Source of the DNA: Vulcanimicrobiota bacterium
GTDB taxonomy: Bacteria; Vulcanimicrobiota; Vulcanimicrobiia; Vulcanimicrobiales; Vulcanimicrobiaceae
Reading direction: 5' to 3'
Assembly: GCA_030040695.1 (NCBI GenBank)
Contig: JASHTE010000204.1
Span: 1-10,800, forward strand
Length of the DNA: 10,800 nucleotides
Shown here: piece by piece, positions 6,863-10,800 of the stretch
Numbering within the stretch: position 1 is the stretch's first letter
How the letters are laid out: each line of letters opens with the position of its first letter
The notes under the pieces: model-generated
The model's input: only the letters and a program-made list of their open reading frames with translations
Told to the model about the DNA's origin: nothing
The model's database searches: none
Position numbers and translations under genes: made by a program

Positions 6863-8194
6863 CTACGGAGCGGCGGCTCGCGCTTTTCGATATGCGCTCG
6901 GTGGTTTGACGAAGGTCGCGCGCTCGGCAACGTGACGATTGATGACCGAGAGGACGACACTCGCCAGCCGCTCCGGGTCATGGCGCACGTTCTCGGTCTC
7001 GCTGATTACTGCGGCGGAGATCGGCTTGAGACCCAGCTCTTCGATGCGCTCGATGTCGGGCGTGACCGGGCCCTGCCCCTCTTCGGCGTACGCCGCGAGA
7101 AGGCGTTTCGGCGGCTCATCGTTGACGATCACGTAATCGCAGACGCGCGCTCGGGCATGATCGATGAGCGTGCGAACGTGATCGGCAGCCGTCATACCGG
7201 TCGTCTCCCCCGGCTGCGTCATGACGTTGCACACGTACATCTTCACGGCGCGCGACGACGCGATCTGCTCGGCGATGCGTTCGACGAGGAGGTTCGGCAG
7301 GATCGACGTGAAGAGCGATCCCGGACCGAGCACGATCGCGTCAGCATCACGAATCGCCGCGAGTACCTGTTCGAAGGGCTCGACGCCCGCAGGTTCGATG
7401 AAGCACCGTGAGATCGGCAGTCTCGCGAGCGGAATCTGTGACTCGCCGCAAACGATGCGCCCATCCTCGAGCTCCGCGCAGAGACGCACGTGGCCCAACG
7501 TCGACGGAAGTACGCGGCCGACGATGTTGAGCACGCGGCTCGACTCCTGGACTGCCCGATCGAAGTTTCCGGTGATTCCGGTCATGGCAGCGAGGAAGAT
7601 ATTTCCGAAAGAGTGCCCTGAGAGCCCCTCTCCCTCGTTGAAGCGATATTGGAAGAGGTCCGTGACGAGCGCCTCGTCGTCGGCGAGCGCAACGAGACAG
7701 TTGCGAATGTCGCCCGGCGGCAGAACGCCGAGCTCCTTCGTCAGTCTTCCCGACGAGCCGCCGTCGTCGCTGACCGTCACAACCGCCGTGAGATTGCTCG
7801 TCCGTCGCTTGAGTCCGCGCAGCAGCGTCGAGAGGCCGGTCCCGCCGCCGATGGCAACGATCTTGTAGCCTTCGCGCAAACGGGACCTCCCGTGAAAATC
7901 GCGGTAGCGGGCGGCGCGATAGAGCGCTCGCAGCGTAAAGAAAACGCCGGCGAGGAGAAGCAGTACGCCGAGCACGGTGAGCACCCATGTGAGGTCGCCG
8001 GGCGCGAAGTAATCGGCAAAATAATCCGCGACGATACCGTCGAGGAACTGGTTGAAGTGCCACGAGGCGCCTTGCGCCACGATCCAACGATCGCCGGCAT
8101 CCGCGAGCATCACGATACCGAGCAGGGCGACGAAGAGCCAGCGCTTCATGCCGGTCCCAGGCAATAGCCAGCGTGCCAATGTTTTCAGACGCAT
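6863..8194 (-). CDS. yvcK: YvcK/CofD-like gluconeogenesis factor with N-terminal membrane anchor
   Basis: This 443-residue protein has a C-terminal CofD-like Rossmann domain (about 110-425) of the YvcK/UPF0052 family. YvcK is needed for growth on gluconeogenic carbon and for cell shape in Bacillus and binds UDP-sugars. Diagnostic motifs are VAIGGGTGLSTLLRGLK (113-129), VSDDGGSSGRL (141-151), PGDIRNCL (160-167), LSGHSFGNIFL (191-201), LGPGSLFTSILPNL (289-302) and CNVMTQPGETTGMTA (322-336). It also has two hydrophobic segments before the domain (about 18-33 and 69-90), absent from Bacillus YvcK. These should hold the domain at the inner face of the membrane. The start is either ATG 8194 (TGATG, one base shared with the RapZ-C stop) or GTG 8197 (GTGA, four-base overlap); both imply translational coupling. 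whiA, its usual third neighbour in Gram-positive bacteria, is not in this window. Confidence 0.92.
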   Translation of the reverse strand: MRLKTLARWLLPGTGMKRWLFVALLGIVMLADAGDRWIVAQGASWHFNQFLDGIVADYFADYFAPGDLTWVLTVLGVLLLLAGVFFTLRALYRAARYRDFHGRSRLREGYKIVAIGGGTGLSTLLRGLKRRTSNLTAVVTVSDDGGSSGRLTKELGVLPPGDIRNCLVALADDEALVTDLFQYRFNEGEGLSGHSFGNIFLAAMTGITGNFDRAVQESSRVLNIVGRVLPSTLGHVRLCAELEDGRIVCGESQIPLARLPISRCFIEPAGVEPFEQVLAAIRDADAIVLGPGSLFTSILPNLLVERIAEQIASSRAVKMYVCNVMTQPGETTGMTAADHVRTLIDHARARVCDYVIVNDEPPKRLLAAYAEEGQGPVTPDIERIEELGLKPISAAVISETENVRHDPERLASVVLSVINRHVAERATFVKPPSAYRKARAAAP

Positions 8195-8568
8195 CACACG
8201 AGCTCTACATCTCTCGCAGCGTAGGTCACCGACCAGCGCGGATCATCGCGGAGGTGCGCGACGAGACGCTGTGCGACGTAGACCGAGCGGTGACGGCCAC
8301 CCGTGCACCCGAAAGCGATCGTAAGCCGCTCCCTTCCTCGTTGCGCGTATTGCGGCAAGAGGAAGTCGACGAGTGGAAAAAGGTGGCTGAGAAAGGGCGC
8401 GAACGAGGGGTCGCGCTCGATGAAAGCGCCGACCTCGGGGTCGTTCCCTGTGAGCGGTTGAAGGTCGGCCTCGTAGTTTGGGTTTTCCAGAAAGCGCACG
8501 TCGAAGAGCAAGTCTAAGTCGAGCGGCACACCGTACTTGAAGCCGAAGGAGAGAACGGACACGTTCAC
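8194..8568 (-). CDS. Free-standing RapZ C-terminal domain protein
   Basis: About 124 residues matching only the C-terminal half of RapZ/YvcJ. Visible motifs are VSVLSFGFKYGVP (3-15), DLLFDVRFLENPNY (19-32), PLTGNDPEV (38-46), PFLSHLFPLVDFLLP (58-72) and IAFGCTGGRHRSVYVA (84-99). In E. coli RapZ this domain binds the small RNA GlmZ and drives oligomerisation, while the N-terminal P-loop kinase domain (Walker A) supplies nucleotide binding. Full-length RapZ is about 285 residues, and here no kinase domain precedes it: the DNA upstream encodes DUF2203 on the other strand. The GTG at 8568 is my preferred start, with GTG 8562 possible; GGGGATGG lies upstream. The frame stays open to 8805, but those extra residues are antisense to DUF2203 and look like no kinase. 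It overlaps yvcK, so the two form an operon. RNA or metabolite binding here is inference. Confidence 0.85.
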   Translation of the reverse strand: MNVSVLSFGFKYGVPLDLDLLFDVRFLENPNYEADLQPLTGNDPEVGAFIERDPSFAPFLSHLFPLVDFLLPQYAQRGRERLTIAFGCTGGRHRSVYVAQRLVAHLRDDPRWSVTYAARDVELV

Positions 8569-8580
8569 GGAGCCATCCCC

Positions 8581-8982
8581 ATGAAGTGGTTTTCGCCCGA
8601 GCGGGCTAACGCCCTCATCCCGAGGCTCGCGCCGCTCGTCGACGAGTTGCTCGCGCAGCGCCGTGAGCTCGCGATCAAGCTGCTCGAGAGCGACCCCGCG
8701 CTCCACGGTGCGCCCGCGACATCTGCCCACCTGGCGCGGCCGCGCTCGCCGCTTGTACCACCGAAGTTCGGCGATCTGAAAGGCGAGATCGTGCGGCTGA
8801 TCCACAGAATCGAATCCTTCGGCTGCATCGTCAAGGATATCGACCTCGGACTGCTAGATTTCCCTTCCCGCCGGGAAGAAGCCGAGGTCTATCTGTGCTG
8901 GAAGGCCGGCGAGCCGGAGGTCGCGTTTTGGCACGCTCGAGACGAAGGCTTTGCCCAACGCCGCCCCATCGACTTTGTTTAG
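8581..8982 (+). CDS. DUF2203 family protein
   Basis: This 133-residue, probably cytoplasmic protein matches the DUF2203 family, whose function is unknown. It begins MKWFSPERANALIPRLAPLV, the typical family opening. A helical, possibly coiled middle follows (about 15-38 and 63-79), then the conserved block GCIVKDIDLGLLDFPS (81-96), LCWKAGEPEV (105-114) and FWHARDEGFAQRRPIDFV (116-133). Conserved Cys82, Asp86, Asp88, Asp93, Cys106, Trp107 and His118 could form a ligand or metal site (inference). The ATG has a good GGAG (8569-8572) 8 nt upstream. That GGAG lies directly against the divergent RapZ-C start at 8568. The 3' end overlaps the convergent CxxC gene by 4 bases. Confidence 0.85.
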   Translation: MKWFSPERANALIPRLAPLVDELLAQRRELAIKLLESDPALHGAPATSAHLARPRSPLVPPKFGDLKGEIVRLIHRIESFGCIVKDIDLGLLDFPSRREEAEVYLCWKAGEPEVAFWHARDEGFAQRRPIDFV

Positions 8983-9380
8983 GAGGCGGGAGTGGGCTGC
9001 GCCTCTGGGATGAAGTCTTCGCTCAGCCCTTGCAGGCGCACGTCACCAAACTCAGCAGTGTAAGCACCATTCTCGGCGCCGGTAATGACACCGGTTTCCG
9101 GCACGTTGGCGAGCTGGGGAATCTTCGCACGAATCTCTTGAGGGATCCGCACGCGGTCGCCTACGGAGAGTACGCCCTGCTCGAAGAGTGCGTTCAAGCT
9201 ATCGAGGAGCATCGGGAGCGGGATGCCGTAGTCCTCGCTGATTTGCCCGATCGTATGCGTCTCGCTGATCGCGCAATTCGAGCAGCCGCCCAGGTGGAAG
9301 CGCGCGAAGACGCGCCGTGCCCCCGCGTGCACGTGGAATGCCTCGTCAACCGTCATCTCCGGCACAAACCGTTGTTCCAT
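8979..9380 (-). CDS. DUF1858-like CxxC protein with C-terminal extension
   Basis: This 133-residue protein opens with a domain (about 8-68) resembling DUF1858/hybrid-cluster-associated redox disulfide proteins. Its features are MTVDEAFHVHAGARRVFARF (9-28), the cysteine pair HLGGCSNCAISETHTIG (29-45, Cys33 and Cys36), and EDYGIPLPMLLDSLN (49-63). Stand-alone members are about 60-75 residues, so the remaining half is an addition: VGDRVRIP (73-80), ETGVITGAENGAYTAEFGD (95-113) and LQGLSEDFIPE (118-128), a strand-rich pattern like a small SH3-like barrel. The CxxC could be a redox disulfide or a metal ligand; neither is proven. ATG 9380 is preferred; a GTG two codons upstream (9386) is possible. 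A GATAAT at 9412-9407 may be its -10 box. It tail-overlaps DUF2203 by four bases. Confidence 0.75.
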   Translation of the reverse strand: MEQRFVPEMTVDEAFHVHAGARRVFARFHLGGCSNCAISETHTIGQISEDYGIPLPMLLDSLNALFEQGVLSVGDRVRIPQEIRAKIPQLANVPETGVITGAENGAYTAEFGDVRLQGLSEDFIPEAQPTPAS

Positions 9381-9406
9381 TATCACTGTCTTCGCTCCGA
9401 GCAGCC

Positions 9407-9412
9407 ATTATC
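9407..9412 (-). promoter_or_regulatory. Possible -10 box for the CxxC gene
   Basis: The minus strand reads GATAAT here, one mismatch from TATAAT, 26 bp upstream of the ATG at 9380. No matching -35 hexamer lies at the expected 16-18 bp distance, so this is weak. Read-through from rnpB is an alternative source of transcript. Confidence 0.3.
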
Positions 9413-9444
9413 CTGAACGTACTTTCTCATGCGAGGGGTTGCGG

Positions 9445-9470
9445 CGGTCCCTTTGAGGAGTCTCGGACCG
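9445..9470 (-). terminator. Hairpin downstream of rnpB
   Basis: An inverted repeat CGGTCC/GGACCG (9445-9450 and 9465-9470) encloses a second GAG/CTC pairing with a 4-nt loop and a 4-nt bulge. It lies 17 nt past the 3' end of the RNase P RNA. It could end rnpB transcription, but no U-tract follows on the minus strand, so an intrinsic terminator is not established. Confidence 0.3.
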
Positions 9471-9486
9471 ACGCAGGCCCGAAGCA

Positions 9487-9850
9487 GCGGAGTGCGCTTG
9501 TAAGCCGGATTCTGTACCCTCGCGCGAGCGAGGGTGGTGACCATCTCTCTGGGGTGCGCGTTACCGTGCACCTCGTTGCGACGTAACTCGTTCGGACGGG
9601 CCATCCGCCCCGTACGGACGGGGAATCGAGCGATCTTGCTTCAGGTGGGGTTTACCCGAGCCCGCGTCACCGCGGTGCTCCGTGAGCTCTTACCTCACGA
9701 TTTCAACCTTACCGGATTACCGGCGGTATGTTTCTGTGGCACTTTCCTTCGAGTCACCCCGACAGGACGTTATCCTGCACCCCGCCCAGTGAAGCCCGGA
9801 CTTTCCTCCCCCGGCCGTAACCGAGGGCGGTCACCCCGCGCACTCCGCGC
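9487..9850 (-). ncRNA. rnpB: RNase P RNA, bacterial type A
   Basis: This is the catalytic RNA of RNase P, which removes 5' leaders from tRNA precursors. On the minus strand the conserved segments occur in order: GAGGAAAGTCCGGGC (9808-9794), GTGCCACAGAAACATACCGCC, GGTAAGGTTGAAATCGTGAG, AACCCCACCTGAAGCAAG, and near the 3' end ACAGAATCCGGCTTAC (9515-9500). The ends pair as P1: GCGGAGTGCGC (9848-9838) with GCGCACTCCGC (9497-9487), 11 perfect base pairs. That sets the length at about 364 nt, normal for type A. The 5' end is set by the promoter, with likely initiation at G9850 or G9851; the 3' end by P1, to within a few bases. The protein subunit gene rnpA is not in this window. Confidence 0.96.
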
Positions 9851-9854
9851 CAAG

Positions 9855-9883
9855 AGTATATACGTCGGGGGCACTTCACGCAA
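9855..9883 (-). promoter_or_regulatory. Sigma70-type promoter of rnpB
   Basis: The minus strand reads TTGCGT (9883-9878), a 17-bp spacer, then TATACT (9860-9855). This is one mismatch from the -10 consensus and near consensus at -35, with ideal spacing. Transcription would start at G9851 or G9850, right at the P1 helix. The -35 box begins 17 bp after the tRNA-Ala 3' end, so rnpB has its own promoter even if the tRNA transcript also reads through. Confidence 0.8.
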
Positions 9884-9900
9884 CGTGCGAGGCCATCAAG

Positions 9901-9973
9901 TGGAGGCAAGGAGACTCGAACTCCTGACCCTTACGCTGCCAGCGTAATGCTCTACCAACTGAGCTATGCCCCC
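9901..9973 (-). tRNA. tRNA-Ala (anticodon GGC)
   Basis: A 73-nt cloverleaf on the minus strand. The acceptor stem pairs GGGGGCA (9973-9967) with TGCCTCC, including the G3-U70 wobble pair that marks alanine tRNAs, and A73 is the discriminator. The D arm contains AGCTCAGTTGGTAGAGC. The anticodon stem TTACG/CGTAA holds the loop CTGGCAG with anticodon GGC, reading GCC and GCU. The T arm contains GTTCGAGTC. The CCA tail is not encoded, since CTTGA follows. It lies 19 bp downstream of the prenyl synthase-like stop codon and 50 bp upstream of rnpB. Confidence 0.97.
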
Positions 9974-9992
9974 GCGAGCGGTGTGGGCGCTT

Positions 9993-10800
9993 TTACAGTC
10001 TTTGCGGCCAGTCCTCCAGGCGCCGCTCGAGTCGCTGCATCGCTTCTATCGCACGTTGCGCACGGATTTCGCGCAACGGAGCTATCGTGTTGGCGACGGA
10101 CCTCAGGAGAAGCGCACCCATCAATCGGTCGAGCGCGCTCTGTTCGGCGATGAGATCTCCGTGCGCCGGCGCGCGCCCCAGATGCTCGCGCAAGAGAAGA
10201 AGAGCGACATTCTGCGTCGAGCCCTGCACGAGATCGCGCTGCACATCCATCGCGTCGTCGATGTGAGCGCAGAGTCTGCCGAAGGCACGCGCGGCTTCGG
10301 TAACTCGAAGAGCATGCTCCTCCCCCATGACGCCAAGAACTGCGTCGGCTGCGATCATTGCGAAGAAAGCGCCGATGCGATCTCCACGCCGTGCTGCATC
10401 GCACGCACCATCTTGCGCGTCCAGGCACACATCGAGTGCTTCGTGAAGATGAGCCTGCGCATGCGTTCTGCCGTCTGTCGAAAGCGTCGCCTCACCGATG
10501 AGCAAGTAGAGCATCGCGAGATACTCGCAGCCGTATGCCTCGTCGCGATCCGCGATGTCGTCGACGATCGACGTCGAGAGGCTGATGCAGAGCGCCGCGC
10601 GGCAACGCTTGATGATCGTTGCAGCGTCCTGCTCGAGCACGTGCTCCAGGAACCAGATCGCAGGGTAGCCCATACATTTCCCGCCAACGTACGCTGCGAG
10701 AGGCTCGAGCGCAGTCCGCAGGTGCGGCGGCGTGGAAGCGACCGCGCCGAGTATGTACGCGCGGACGGCGTCGCGCACGGCGCGCGCATCGAGAAGGCTC
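9993..10800 (-). CDS. Atypical trans-isoprenyl diphosphate synthase-like protein (probably partial at right edge)
   Basis: A class I isoprenoid-synthase-like, all-helical protein. Counting from an in-frame GTG at 10778 (261 residues), I see AAYVGGKCMGYP (28-39), the position of the usual GGKRxRP substrate-binding motif. Two Asp-rich motifs follow, VDDIADRDE (72-80, Asp73/74/77) and IDDAMDVQRD (173-182, Asp174/175/178), matching the paired DDxxD Mg2+-diphosphate sites of polyprenyl synthases (PF00348). It departs from the family: the arginines of GGKRxRP and the RRG after the first DDxxD are missing, and it is short against about 300-350. It may make a non-standard prenyl product, resemble ComQ-type prenyl transferases, or be a degenerate paralogue. 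The frame continues upstream as SLLDARA into the window edge without a stop, so the true start probably lies beyond it. tRNA-Ala follows after 19 bp. Confidence 0.7.
   Translation of the reverse strand, partial: SLLDARAVRDAVRAYILGAVASTPPHLRTALEPLAAYVGGKCMGYPAIWFLEHVLEQDAATIIKRCRAALCISLSTSIVDDIADRDEAYGCEYLAMLYLLIGEATLSTDGRTHAQAHLHEALDVCLDAQDGACDAARRGDRIGAFFAMIAADAVLGVMGEEHALRVTEAARAFGRLCAHIDDAMDVQRDLVQGSTQNVALLLLREHLGRAPAHGDLIAEQSALDRLMGALLLRSVANTIAPLREIRAQRAIEAMQRLERRLEDWPQRL

Noticed and set aside
7221..8167. Plus-strand frames of 215 and 172 codons over yvcK
   Set aside because: Antisense shadows; yvcK motifs are continuous on the minus strand across this region.
8569..8834. A frameshifted RapZ kinase domain upstream of the C-domain
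   Set aside because: No Walker A or other kinase motif appears in any minus frame here, and the plus strand encodes a complete DUF2203 protein with a good ribosome site.
9534..9947. 137-codon plus-strand frame
   Set aside because: It lies across the RNase P RNA and part of the tRNA on the other strand, so it is a chance open frame.
9974..9994. AGCG...CGCT followed by TTTT as a plus-strand terminator
   Set aside because: The stem is only about four base pairs and there is no plus-strand gene to terminate upstream of it.
1..10800. CRISPR, insertion sequence, phage or toxin-antitoxin content
   Set aside because: No regularly spaced repeats, transposase, integrase or small paired toxin-like genes were found on reading both strands; the region is ordinary chromosome.

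Overview
The window is a dense, GC-rich stretch of bacterial chromosome with short or no intergenic gaps, AUG and GUG starts, and GC-biased third codon positions. It carries a bacterial type A RNase P RNA and a tRNA-Ala. The gene set (YvcK/gluconeogenesis factor next to a RapZ C-terminal domain, a DUF2203 protein, a CBS plus cystathionine gamma-lyase pair) resembles deep-branching, Terrabacteria-like or candidate-phylum lineages such as Eremiobacterota (WPS-2). That assignment is a guess from gene flavour, not from a marker alignment. There are no insertion sequences, phage genes, CRISPR arrays or toxin-antitoxin genes.

Layout. (1) Bases 1-1438, minus strand: an APC-superfamily permease open to the left edge. 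It carries a thirteenth hydrophobic segment and then what looks like the start of a fused extracytoplasmic domain. (2) 1509-3124, plus strand: a two-gene operon with an ATGA overlap, an esterase D/antigen 85-like serine hydrolase followed by an unrecognised secreted protein. (3) 5684-3125, minus strand: a reverse transsulfuration operon, cystathionine beta-synthase with a C-terminal CBS-domain pair, then cystathionine gamma-lyase/synthase with a GTG start 1 nt after the stop. (4) 5746-6858, plus strand: glycerate kinase, divergent from the CBS gene across 61 bp that hold a 12-bp direct repeat at two-turn spacing. (5) 8568-6863, minus strand: a free-standing RapZ C-terminal domain overlapping a membrane-anchored YvcK/CofD-like protein. 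(6) 8581-8982, plus strand: DUF2203, whose start codon lies 12 bp from the divergent RapZ-C start. (7) 9380-8979, minus strand: a small CxxC protein of DUF1858 type with an extra C-terminal domain. (8) 9973-9487, minus strand: tRNA-Ala(GGC), then rnpB with a clear sigma70-type promoter between them. (9) 9993 to the right edge, minus strand: an atypical trans-isoprenyl diphosphate synthase-like protein with two DDxxD motifs, probably cut by the window end.

How they may work together. The CBS and CGL products would convert homocysteine plus serine through cystathionine to cysteine. Glycerate kinase makes phosphoglycerate, which feeds lower glycolysis and serine synthesis; the metabolic link to the CBS pair is inference. 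RapZ-C and YvcK form the conserved cell-envelope/carbon-flux pair known from Firmicutes and Actinobacteria, here without the RapZ kinase domain and without whiA in view. The tRNA and rnpB genes are both housekeeping RNA genes, and RNase P matures the tRNA beside it.

I see no wholly new multi-gene system. The best leads are the permease fusion, the kinase-less RapZ with its head-on DUF2203 neighbour, the degenerate prenyl synthase and the two-domain CxxC protein.
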